This document shows, in pieces, positions 1 through 5,278 of a stretch of DNA of 9,449 nucleotides (position 1 is its first letter; each line of letters starts with the position of its first letter). The translations under genes were made by a program, and so were the position numbers. The stretch lies in assembly GCA_905373325.1 (NCBI GenBank), contig CAJPTB010000051.1, positions 1-9,449 of the forward strand, given 5' to 3'. The notes below the pieces were generated by a model, which was given only the letters and a program-made list of their open reading frames with translations, did not search any database and had not been told where the DNA came from. The stretch is from an uncultured Ancrocorticia sp. Its GTDB lineage: Bacteria > Actinomycetota > Actinomycetes > Actinomycetales > Actinomycetaceae.

Positions 1-105
1 ACCAAACTGGTTCGGCCCCGCCTTCATTGTTCAAGCGCGCGCCGTCGTCGCATCGATTTCGGCGCCGAGAAGCTCCCGCTAGAAAGTGAGTCTGCGCGGG
101 CCCGT

Positions 106-750
106 TCAACGGCCCTGGGAGGCCCGCTCCTCGAATCGTATAAGGGGCGCCTTGCCGCGCGCCGCTTCGAGAGCCTCGGGCTGGCCGCACGCGGCCAGCC
201 AGTTGGCGAGCATCCGATGCCCGCCCTGGGTCAGCACCGATTCGGGGTGAAACTGCACGCCCCATAGGGGAAGTTCGGAGTGCTCGACGCCCATGACGAT
301 CCCGTCGTCGGTGCGGGCGGTGATGACAAGCTCCCTGACCGTGTCGGGCTCGGCCGCCAGCGAATGGTACCTTCCGACCGTAAGCGGCGAGGGAAGCCCC
401 TCGAAGAGCCCTCTGCCGTTGTGGCGGATGACGGACGTCTTCCCGTGCACCAGCGTCGGCGCATGCGAGACGACCCCGCCGAAGACTTCGGCCAGCGCCT
501 GATGCCCGAGGCACACGCCCAGCATGGGGGTCTTGGTCTGCGCACATTGCTCGACGGCGGCGACGGTCGCCCCGGCCTTGGCCGGGGTTCCCGGGCCGGG
601 CGAGGCAAGCACGCCGTCGTAGGAGGAAATAGAAGCCAGATCCACGACGTCGTTGCGGACCACCGTGGCGCTCGCGCCCAGCAGGCGGAGATAGTCGACG
701 AGCGTGTAGACGAAGCTGTCGTAGTTGTCGATGACCAGAAGCTTCGCCAT
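106..750 (-). CDS. Class I glutamine amidotransferase, TrpG/PabA type (anthranilate/aminodeoxychorismate synthase component II)
   Basis: This 214-residue protein is a stand-alone GATase1 domain. The family hydrolyses glutamine and channels ammonia to a chorismate-using partner (TrpE or PabB) in the cytoplasm. Visible motifs are the N-terminal LLVIDNYDSF (4-13), the oxyanion segment PGPGTP (51-56), the nucleophile Cys80 in GVCLGHQ, a VHGKTS segment (101-106), and the His168/Glu170 pair in WGVQFHPES. The start is the ATG at 750: homology begins exactly there, and the upstream extension in this frame covers the microprotein gene in another frame. The ATG overlaps the preceding stop as TGATG, so translational coupling is likely. 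It is the last visible gene of the sortase operon, and the stop is at 106-108. In relatives the gene in this place is annotated either trpG or pabA. No partner subunit lies in the window, so I cannot choose between tryptophan and folate synthesis; dual use is possible. Confidence 0.93.
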   Translation of the reverse strand: MAKLLVIDNYDSFVYTLVDYLRLLGASATVVRNDVVDLASISSYDGVLASPGPGTPAKAGATVAAVEQCAQTKTPMLGVCLGHQALAEVFGGVVSHAPTLVHGKTSVIRHNGRGLFEGLPSPLTVGRYHSLAAEPDTVRELVITARTDDGIVMGVEHSELPLWGVQFHPESVLTQGGHRMLANWLAACGQPEALEAARGKAPLIRFEERASQGR

Positions 751-905
751 CAGCCCACCGTGTTGTCGAAGGCGGGGAAGGTGTCGGCAACCCAGGGATA
801 GACCCAGGTGAACAGAACCGCGACCGCAGCGAACAGAAGGGCGAGAGCCTCGAAGAACCGCAGCCATGCGGGCCCGGGCAGGTGGCGCCAGATCCATGAG
901 TACAC
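750..905 (-). CDS. 51-residue single-pass membrane microprotein between sortase and amidotransferase
   Basis: This is a short frame read from GTG at 905 to TGA at 752-750, too short for most ORF filters. It begins VYSWIWRHLPGPAWLRFFEA and ends DTFPAFDNTVG. A Trp/aromatic-rich start (W4, W6, W14) leads into a hydrophobic helix at about residues 18-40, so one membrane span is predicted. A Shine-Dalgarno-like AGAGGA (913-918 as read on plus) lies about 7 nt before the GTG, immediately after the sortase stop. The gap to the sortase is 13 bp and the stop overlaps the next ATG by one base, which is operon-like packing. High third-position GC and the absence of an alternative reading support coding. 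From memory, a small unnamed protein with a similar W-I-W-R-H-L-P-G-P start occurs at this locus in related actinomycetes. Its function is unknown. Association with the membrane or with the sortase is inferred from position only. Confidence 0.85.
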   Translation of the reverse strand: MYSWIWRHLPGPAWLRFFEALALLFAAVAVLFTWVYPWVADTFPAFDNTVG

Positions 906-918
906 GTCGGTTTCCTCT

Positions 919-1812
919 CTACTTCATTTCCGCTGGTATTCCGTCGCTTCGCGCGACCCAGTGGTCGTACTTCGCGTGGATGATCCATCGCTTGTCGGAG
1001 ACGAAAGGCGGATGGCAGGTGGTGATGGTCATGAGTCGTTCCGTGGGTTTTGTCTCAGGTTGTTTTGGAACGGGCGCCACGACGTCGACGTCGTTGGGCG
1101 AAACCACGTACGAAGAGTTGACGTAGTAGACGAAGTAGGCGTCTTTCGTGCCTACGATGATGGGGTCGCCGGCCTTGAGCTTGTCGACGTTGCGCATCGG
1201 CGCGCCGTAAGTCTGCCGGTGGGCGGCCAAGGAGTAGTTGCCGACCTCTCCCACGTACGCGGTGTCCTTGTAATGGCCGAAGGCGCCCTTGTCGAGAACC
1301 TGGCTGAGCGACGTCCCGTACTCTATGGAGTGCTCGTAGTCTTTGCCGAACTTCGGGATGTACATGATCCCCTCGACGTCGCCGATCCCGGTGACGTGCT
1401 CGACCGCCGGCGGCGGGTCGGTGCGGGCCCTGCCGATCTTCGTCTCGTTCTGGCTGCCCCATTGGCCTTTGACGCGCGCAATCTGCTCTTCCTGTTCCTG
1501 GCCGGCGATGATGTCGGTCCACCAGACCTGCCAGACGATGAACAGGCCGATCACCACGCCGGCGGTGATGAGCAGCTCGCCGACGAAACCGAGAAGCATC
1601 TGGAAGACGCTGGGGCGACGACGTGCCTTGGGCGCGGCAACCGCTGCGGCTTCGGCCCTTTCCCCAGAATCCCGCTCCCATCCGGGGAGCCAGTCGAGCC
1701 CGTCTGAGGATGCCGGAGCGCCCGACGGAGATGGGGCGGCCGGCCGCTGTTCGACGCCGTCGGCGCCGGGTTGCGTGAACGGCCCGTCCGCTCCCAATGT
1801 GTGACGTCCCAC
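919..1812 (-). CDS. Class E sortase, membrane-anchored transpeptidase
   Basis: The 297-residue protein (from the GTG at 1812) is a sortase, which cleaves C-terminal sorting signals of exported proteins and joins them to peptidoglycan. It has a disordered, Pro/Ala-rich cytoplasmic N-terminus (1-68), one transmembrane segment (about 72-98), a linker, and the sortase beta-barrel from about 140. The catalytic set is complete: His198 in LAAHRQTYG, Cys266 in MTITTCHP and Arg275 in SDKRWIIHA. The TYGAP segment after the His and the TTCHP context fit class E, whose known members prefer LAXTG. I chose the GTG because AAAGGA lies 8 nt upstream; the longer frame reaching an ATG at 1938 has no such site and its extra residues look non-coding. 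It is the first gene of the operon with the microprotein and amidotransferase. No LAXTG or LPXTG substrate is encoded in the window, so it is probably a housekeeping enzyme. Confidence 0.93.
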   Translation of the reverse strand: MGRHTLGADGPFTQPGADGVEQRPAAPSPSGAPASSDGLDWLPGWERDSGERAEAAAVAAPKARRRPSVFQMLLGFVGELLITAGVVIGLFIVWQVWWTDIIAGQEQEEQIARVKGQWGSQNETKIGRARTDPPPAVEHVTGIGDVEGIMYIPKFGKDYEHSIEYGTSLSQVLDKGAFGHYKDTAYVGEVGNYSLAAHRQTYGAPMRNVDKLKAGDPIIVGTKDAYFVYYVNSSYVVSPNDVDVVAPVPKQPETKPTERLMTITTCHPPFVSDKRWIIHAKYDHWVARSDGIPAEMK

Positions 1813-1878
1813 GATCAACGTCCTTTCTTCCGTTGTAAGTTGCCGCACGCTCGTGAAGCGGCGGTTTGCGCCCGCAAC

Positions 1879-1884
1879 TTTATA
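1879..1884 (-). promoter_or_regulatory. Possible -10 element of sortase operon
   Basis: Read on the minus strand this is TATAAA, inside a rare AT-rich patch (TAATCTATAAAG) about 67 bp before the GTG of the sortase. No convincing -35 hexamer stands at 16-18 bp, so the call rests only on the -10 resemblance and the position. Confidence 0.3.
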
Positions 1885-1995
1885 GATTACGGGGATGCGG
1901 CCCTCTCTTCCACGTCTGACGTCGCGAGGCCGCGCCAATGCATGCCCTCAAGCCTCAAATGGGTACAAGATCACGCCGCGCGACTAGAGCCAGAG

Positions 1996-2017
1996 CCGCG
2001 CCGGGCGCCGGGCGCGG
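1996..2017. repeat. GC-rich inverted repeat (7-bp stem, 8-nt loop)
   Basis: CCGCGCC (1996-2002) is the exact reverse complement of GGCGCGG (2011-2017), around a GC-only loop. No T-tract follows on either strand, so it is not a classical intrinsic terminator. It lies between two divergent genes where no transcript needs to end. It may be a protein site or a leader structure; no function can be read from it. Confidence 0.5.
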
Positions 2018-2041
2018 AGCCTCGCAGGCCCGCCGCTCCGG

Positions 2042-2089
2042 TTTCCGAGTCTGCTCGCCTTTCCGAGCCTGCCCGCCTTTCCGATTTCC
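2042..2089. repeat. 18-bp tandem repeat, two full copies plus a 12-bp remnant
   Basis: TTTCCGAGTCTGCTCGCC (2042-2059) is followed directly by TTTCCGAGCCTGCCCGCC (2060-2077), which differs at two positions. A shortened third unit, TTTCCGATTTCC, follows (2078-2089). The array ends 4 bp before the DnaA-box match. It may be a replication-slippage product or an iteron-like binding array; the sequence does not decide. Confidence 0.7.
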
Positions 2090-2093
2090 AAGC

Positions 2094-2102
2094 TTGTCCA
2101 CA
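2094..2102 (+). promoter_or_regulatory. DnaA-box match TTGTCCACA
   Basis: TTGTCCACA is the form of DnaA box favoured in high-GC actinobacteria (variant of TTATCCACA). I see one box only, so this is not an origin, which in these bacteria lies at dnaA-dnaN. The locus is usually close to oriC, so a DnaA-titrating or DnaA-regulated site upstream of the division gene crgA is possible. A single 9-mer can also occur by chance. Confidence 0.4.
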
Positions 2103-2107
2103 ACGAT

Positions 2108-2121
2108 TTCGCAGCTGCGAA
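2108..2121. promoter_or_regulatory. 14-bp perfect palindrome, candidate operator upstream of crgA
   Basis: TTCGCAGCTGCGAA is self-complementary over all 14 bases. It lies 5 bp after the DnaA-box match and 4 bp before a -10-like TACAGT (2126-2131), about 85 bp upstream of the crgA ATG. The symmetry suggests a dimeric regulator site, but the family is not identifiable. One such palindrome per window by chance is not excluded; its intergenic place makes it more credible. Confidence 0.4.
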
Positions 2122-2162
2122 TGTGTACAGTTTTCGATGGGCAGGTGCGCTCACTCCTGCCT

Positions 2163-2168
2163 TTGACT
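2163..2168 (+). promoter_or_regulatory. Possible -35 element of crgA
   Basis: TTGACT matches the TTGACA consensus at five of six bases and is 36 bp upstream of the crgA ATG. No good -10 stands at 16-18 bp; the nearest AT-containing sequence is within GTACGCGTAC (2181-2190), itself a perfect 10-bp palindrome. If used, the leader would be very short. TACAGT at 2126-2131 is an alternative -10. Confidence 0.25.
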
Positions 2169-2204
2169 ACTCTTGGCTGAGTACGCGTACCCGGAAGGAC
2201 GACC

Positions 2205-2912
2205 ATGGCTGATTCTGACAAGCTCGATTCCGACGAGCTGGGCGAAGTCGACGATCTCGACACGGCGAAAGAGGCTGAGACGACGGAAGGCTCGGACGTC
2301 GTGAACGACGCCGCCGAAGAACGAGGGGCCGACGAGGGCGGGGTCGGCGCCGCTGAGGCGGACCCCGCCGAGGCAGACGGCGCTTCCGCAAAAGACGACG
2401 AGGAGGACGTCAAGGCCGCCGCGAAAGATTCGGGCAAGGGCGAAGAGTCCGAGGAAGCCCCGGCAAAGGGCAAAAAAGGCAAGAAACGCGCATCGAAGAA
2501 GGACGCGGCGAAAGGCTCGTCTAAGAAGGACGGCTCATCTGAGGGGGAAACCACGGACGAGGCCTCGAAGACGTCTCGCAAACAGAAGGAATCCTCCGCC
2601 GAATCCTCGAAGAAAGGCTCGAAGAAGAGCTCCGGAAACCCCGAAAAGGGAACGAAGCGCTCTATAGAGAAGAAGGCCGCGGAAAAGAGGGCCTCGTCGA
2701 AGGAGCGCAAGCCGACCAGAGTCAAGGGGCTTCAATCGCCGAAGTGGTGGGCGCCCCTGCTTGTCACCCTCATGATCGTCGGCCTCGTCATCGTCGTCTC
2801 CGCCTACATTTTCGGCGGCAACTTCCCGATCAAGGGTCTGGGCAACGGCAATCTGTTCATCGGCTTCGGCTTCATGCTCACCGGATTCCTTATGACGATG
2901 GGGTGGAAGTGA
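2205..2912 (+). CDS. crgA: Cell division protein CrgA with long charged N-terminal extension
   Basis: The C-terminal about 57 residues (180-235) are a clear CrgA domain: a KWWAPLL start, first transmembrane helix (about 183-203), the short conserved loop with NFPIKGLGNGN (206-216), a second helix (about 217-231), and a terminal GWK. CrgA is a small actinobacterial membrane protein that interacts with FtsZ and peptidoglycan synthases at the septum. Known CrgA proteins are about 85-95 residues, whereas this one is 235. The extra about 175 residues are low complexity: strongly acidic in 1-85 (Asp/Glu/Ala) and then Lys/Ser/Gly-rich in 85-175 with repeated KK and SKK blocks, like a histone-tail-type polycation next to the membrane. 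The start ATG has AAGGA 5 nt upstream (2195-2199) and no later start is as good. It is divergent from the sortase and monocistronic. The large frame on the opposite strand is a composition shadow. Confidence 0.93.
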   Translation: MADSDKLDSDELGEVDDLDTAKEAETTEGSDVVNDAAEERGADEGGVGAAEADPAEADGASAKDDEEDVKAAAKDSGKGEESEEAPAKGKKGKKRASKKDAAKGSSKKDGSSEGETTDEASKTSRKQKESSAESSKKGSKKSSGNPEKGTKRSIEKKAAEKRASSKERKPTRVKGLQSPKWWAPLLVTLMIVGLVIVVSAYIFGGNFPIKGLGNGNLFIGFGFMLTGFLMTMGWK

Positions 2913-2941
2913 CGCCTCCGGGTCGGCGCCCTTGCGGCCCG

Positions 2942-2953
2942 GCCTATATAGGC
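2942..2953. repeat. 12-bp perfect palindrome between convergent genes
   Basis: GCCTATATAGGC lies 29 bp past the crgA stop in the crgA-rhomboid convergent gap (2913-3014). A second perfect 12-mer, GAAGACGTCTTC (3005-3016), overlaps the rhomboid stop. Neither forms a strong stem-loop followed by T residues, so I do not call a terminator; none is obvious in this 102-bp gap. Confidence 0.35.
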
Positions 2954-3014
2954 GCTGCGGCCTCGCATAGTCGAAGGTTTGATCGGGAAGGCGCCGCTGC
3001 CGGAGAAGACGTCT

Positions 3015-3827
3015 TCAGGAATAGCCCCATACAGCGACGACGACGGCCAGCGCCTCGCTGAGCGCTGCGAAGACGACGGCGTCGACGATCCGCCTCTTCT
3101 CCGGCGAAAGGACGCGCGCCCGCGAAAAGACGTACATGGTCGCCGCGCCCGCGACGAATCCGCCCGCATGGGACTGCCACGAGATCCCCGAGTCGGGGCT
3201 CAGGGAGATGACGGCGTTGAGCGCAATGAAGACCACCAAACCCGTCAGGTCCGCCCCGGACACCCGGGCGACGACGAGCTGGGCGCCCAGCAGGCCGAAG
3301 ACCGCGCCCGACGCGCCGACCGTGGCGGTTAACCACGAGTTTCCCAAAGGGTCGGCCGTGAGGATGACTGCGGCATTCCCGGCGACGGCCGAGAGAAGGT
3401 AGATCCCCAGGTACCTGGCGTGCCCGATGACGGGTTCCAGAACGGATCCGAACACCCACAGCACGTACATGTTGAGCAGCAGGTGCCAGAAGTTCGCATG
3501 CACGAACGCCGAAGCGAGGAAACGATAGGGTTCCTGCTCCGAGAGCTTCGGCATGAACACGAGATAGGAGCCGATCGACCCCTCGACCCGGGTGACGAGG
3601 TCGACTCCTACGCAGGCCGCGATGAGCGCCATCGTCACGGCCGCTTTGGGCCAATGCCCGCTGAAGACGGTCAGCCGTCTGCGAGCGCCGCCCGCGGAGC
3701 CTCCGCCCGAGCCGCGCGTTTCGCCGGCGCCGGGAACATCCACGGAATTCCGCGGCTCTTTAGGGCTCGGCAGATCGCCTGACGGCGAAAACCCGGGGTC
3801 GTCTCGTTCGGAGGCAGATGCACTCAT
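3015..3827 (-). CDS. Rhomboid-family intramembrane serine protease
   Basis: This 270-residue polytopic membrane protein has the rhomboid active site. Ser173 lies in GASGAVFGLLG (the GxSG motif) and His220 in SWQSHAGG; HANFWHLLLNM (110-120) supplies the conserved His and Asn119 of the second helix. About six hydrophobic segments follow a disordered, Ser/Pro/Gly-rich cytoplasmic N-terminus (1-50). Rhomboids cleave membrane proteins near or within their transmembrane helices; no substrate is known here. The start is the ATG at 3827, 16 bp after the ppiA stop. The Shine-Dalgarno there is weak (GCAGG), but the longer frame upstream only shadows ppiA in another frame. It is the second gene of the ppiA operon, and this pairing is common in actinobacteria near gyrA. 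The protein is catalytically intact by motif. Confidence 0.93.
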   Translation of the reverse strand: MSASASERDDPGFSPSGDLPSPKEPRNSVDVPGAGETRGSGGGSAGGARRRLTVFSGHWPKAAVTMALIAACVGVDLVTRVEGSIGSYLVFMPKLSEQEPYRFLASAFVHANFWHLLLNMYVLWVFGSVLEPVIGHARYLGIYLLSAVAGNAAVILTADPLGNSWLTATVGASGAVFGLLGAQLVVARVSGADLTGLVVFIALNAVISLSPDSGISWQSHAGGFVAGAATMYVFSRARVLSPEKRRIVDAVVFAALSEALAVVVAVWGYS

Positions 3828-3843
3828 CGCGGCCTGCGGAATG

Positions 3844-4353
3844 TCATTCGGCGACGTCGACGGATTCGATGACGACGTCCTCGGCGGGCTTGTCGCGCAT
3901 GTCGGTGGACACCTTCGCGATCTCGTCGACGACGGCCTTCGACGCGTCGTCGACCACCTTGCCGAAAACCGTGTGCTTGCCGTAAAGCCAGGTCGTCGGG
4001 GCCACGGTGATGAAGAACTGCGAGCCGTTGGTCCCCGGCCCGGCGTTCGCCATGGCGAGCACATAAGGGTCGTTGAAGTTCAACTCGGGGTGGATCTCGT
4101 CCTCAAACTGGTAGCCGGGGCCCCCGGTTCCGCGGCCCAGGGGATCGCCCCCCTGGATCATGAAGCCGTCGATCACGCGGTGGAAGATCGTGCCGTTGTA
4201 GAGCGGCTCGGTGGTCTTCTCTCCCGTAGCGGGGTTGGTCCACTCGCGCCTGCCCGTCGCCAACTCGACGAAGTTTGCGACTGTTTTGGGTGCGTGGTTG
4301 GGATACAGCTCCACGACGATGTCGCCGTGATTGGTGTGAAGTGTTGCTTCCAT
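3844..4353 (-). CDS. ppiA: Cyclophilin-type peptidyl-prolyl cis-trans isomerase
   Basis: The 169-residue protein is a single cyclophilin domain with no signal peptide, so it is predicted to be cytoplasmic. It catalyses cis-trans isomerisation of Xaa-Pro bonds. Core motifs are FHRVIDGFMIQGGDP (57-71) with catalytic Arg59 and Gln67, GTNGSQFFIT (107-116), and the Trp122-containing WLYGKHTVFG (122-131). A short insertion, GRREWTNPATGEKTTEPLYNG (34-54), is typical of bacterial forms. The start is the ATG at 4353, where the homology (MEATLHTNHGDIVVELYP) begins and which has GGGAAGA about 8 nt upstream; an ATG further upstream at 4404 would add unsupported residues. It is the first gene of an operon with the rhomboid and is divergent from the gene at 4550. 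The locus is that of Mycobacterium Rv0009. Confidence 0.95.
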   Translation of the reverse strand: MEATLHTNHGDIVVELYPNHAPKTVANFVELATGRREWTNPATGEKTTEPLYNGTIFHRVIDGFMIQGGDPLGRGTGGPGYQFEDEIHPELNFNDPYVLAMANAGPGTNGSQFFITVAPTTWLYGKHTVFGKVVDDASKAVVDEIAKVSTDMRDKPAEDVVIESVDVAE

Positions 4354-4467
4354 GCGTACATCTTCCCACAGCGCCGCGGCGGGAAGGGCAGCAGGTCGAT
4401 TCACGGCAAACTAATGCGCTGCGGGCGAAAACAAGTGGGCAGAGACCGGCCAGAAAGCGCGTTCGGG

Positions 4468-4496
4468 CTGACATTTCGCCGAAAACCCGGCAAAAT
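4468..4496 (+). promoter_or_regulatory. Sigma-70-type promoter of the 4550 gene
   Basis: CTGACA (4468-4473) and CAAAAT (4491-4496) are separated by exactly 17 bp, giving a predicted transcription start near 4503 and a leader of about 47 nt. Both hexamers are near-consensus in a GC-rich setting. The spacer contains the odd palindrome TTTCGCCGAAA. This is the most convincing promoter in the window. Confidence 0.55.
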
Positions 4497-4549
4497 GGGA
4501 GAGTACAGTCATTTTCCGGTCGACGCCGGACAACCGAAGGAGGTTCACA

Positions 4550-5107
4550 GTGTTCTGCTGCCGTTCCAAGAAGAAGAAGGCTAAGAAGAAGGCCGCCGCC
4601 CAGGCTCAGGACCTCGTGGCCCAGGCCGGAGCCGCCGCGAGCCAGGCCGCCGAGAAGATCCGTCCGGTCGCCGCCCACTTGGCATCGCAAGCCCAAGAAC
4701 TCGCCCACCAGGGCAAGGAGTGGGTCGCCCCCAAGGCCGCCCAAGCGGCCCATCTCGCAGCGGAGGCAAAGGAGAAGGCGGTCACCGACTACATTCCCAA
4801 GGCCAAGCGCGTCGCCCGGGCAGCCGTCGACGCCGCCCGCACGACCGAGGGCGATCTCAAGACCAAGGCCCAGGCCGTCCAAGCGTCCGCGGCAGCGGCC
4901 CTCGCCGACCCCAAGCCCAAGAAGAAGCGCCGGTTCCTCAAGGTGACGGGGACTCTGGCCATATTCGGCGGCGCAGCAGGCGCAGCTTTCCTCCTGTGGA
5001 AGCGAAGCCAGCCCGTCGAGGACCCCTGGGCCGAGTCGTACTGGGAGGACGTCGAGGTTCCCACCGAGGCTTCCGACGAAGCCGAATCCGGCAAGCACAA
5101 GGCCTGA
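4550..5107 (+). CDS. Lys/Ala-rich helical single-pass membrane protein at the cwsA position
   Basis: This 185-residue protein starts at GTG with a perfect AAGGAGG (4537-4543) 6 nt upstream. The N-terminus is MFCCRSKKKKAKKK: two adjacent cysteines followed by a polybasic run. Residues 15-120 are Ala/Gln/Lys/Val-rich with heptad-like hydrophobic spacing, which predicts long amphipathic helices or a coiled coil. A basic stop-transfer-like KKKRR (124-128) precedes one membrane helix (about 130-150), and the tail is acidic with EDPWAESYWEDVE (157-169). The WKRSQ..DPWAE end resembles the C-terminus of small actinobacterial DLW-39-type proteins, and the locus next to ppiA is where mycobacteria carry cwsA (envelope synthesis). 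The similarity is in layout only, so I leave the symbol empty. It is divergent from ppiA and followed by repeats, with no operon partner. The coding evidence (promoter, ribosome site, codon use) is strong; the function is unknown. Confidence 0.85.
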   Translation: MFCCRSKKKKAKKKAAAQAQDLVAQAGAAASQAAEKIRPVAAHLASQAQELAHQGKEWVAPKAAQAAHLAAEAKEKAVTDYIPKAKRVARAAVDAARTTEGDLKTKAQAVQASAAAALADPKPKKKRRFLKVTGTLAIFGGAAGAAFLLWKRSQPVEDPWAESYWEDVEVPTEASDEAESGKHKA

Positions 5108-5116
5108 ATGCAGGCA

Positions 5117-5182
5117 CCCAGGGTTTGACGCAACGCCCAGGGTTTGAGGCAGTTGAGGCAGCGCCCGGGGTTTGACGCAACG
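5117..5182. repeat. Cluster of three 19-bp direct repeats (CCCRGGGTTTGASGCA type)
   Basis: CCCAGGGTTTGACGCAACG (5117-5135) and CCCGGGGTTTGACGCAACG (5164-5182) differ at one base. Between them a third unit (5136-5163) begins CCCAGGGTTTGAGGCAG and carries an internal duplication TTGAGGCAG. All are separated by a single C or nothing. They lie 10 bp after the stop of the 4550 gene, without a T-tract or dyad symmetry strong enough for a terminator. They mark the point where the conserved envelope-gene block ends. Confidence 0.8.
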
Positions 5183-5238
5183 TTCAGCCCCGATGCACAA
5201 GCCCGAGGCCGCAAGCCGAGAACCCGACGAACCTTTCC

Positions 5239-5254
5239 GCCGCGGCTCCGCGGC
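5239..5254. repeat. Inverted repeat GCCGCGG-CT-CCGCGGC upstream of the oxidoreductase
   Basis: Two perfect 7-bp arms are separated by 2 bp, ending 24 bp before the ATG at 5279. It could form a short hairpin in the leader or be bound as a dyad. No T-run follows, so termination is unlikely. The rest of 5183-5278 shows no recognisable promoter. Confidence 0.45.
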
Positions 5255-5278
5255 TGCGCATCGAGAATTCGAGGAACG

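Larger units (their letters stand above)
1813..2204. other. Divergent intergenic region between sortase and crgA
   Basis: This 392-bp stretch without a gene must contain the promoters of both the sortase operon and crgA. Frames within it are short, or composition-driven and without homology, and I reject them as genes. It contains a TATAAA-like -10 for the sortase side (1879-1884, reading minus), a GC-rich hairpin (1996-2017), an 18-bp tandem repeat (2042-2089), a DnaA-box match (2094-2102), a 14-bp perfect palindrome (2108-2121) and a TTGACT -35 candidate close to crgA (2163-2168). An inverted pair AAGTTGC/GCAACTT (1837-1843 and 1874-1880) could fold in the sortase leader. The length and density of sites are notable in an otherwise compact window. 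Confidence 0.7.

Noticed and set aside
2..82. Possible C-terminal end of a plus-strand gene (frame 2, ending SAPRSSR then TAG)
   Set aside because: It has moderate GC at third positions but only 26 codons and no family motif. A convergent pknB would be expected here in some relatives, yet nothing resembles a PASTA-domain end.
97..126. CGGGCC/GGCCCG and GGGCC/GGCCC inverted arms across the amidotransferase stop as terminator
   Set aside because: The stem is only 5-6 bp, partly inside the coding region, and followed only by a broken T stretch on the minus strand.
808..1707. 299-codon plus frame opposite the sortase
   Set aside because: Asp/Val/Arg-rich antisense of the sortase; the catalytic His, Cys and Arg are on the minus strand.
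2094..2102. Replication origin
   Set aside because: Only one DnaA-box match is present, with no AT-rich unwinding region and no dnaA or dnaN in the window.
1955..2725. 256-codon open frame on minus opposite crgA
   Set aside because: Ser/Phe/Pro-rich translation is the expected antisense of a Lys/Glu/Asp-rich gene. The plus frame has the CrgA domain and a ribosome site.
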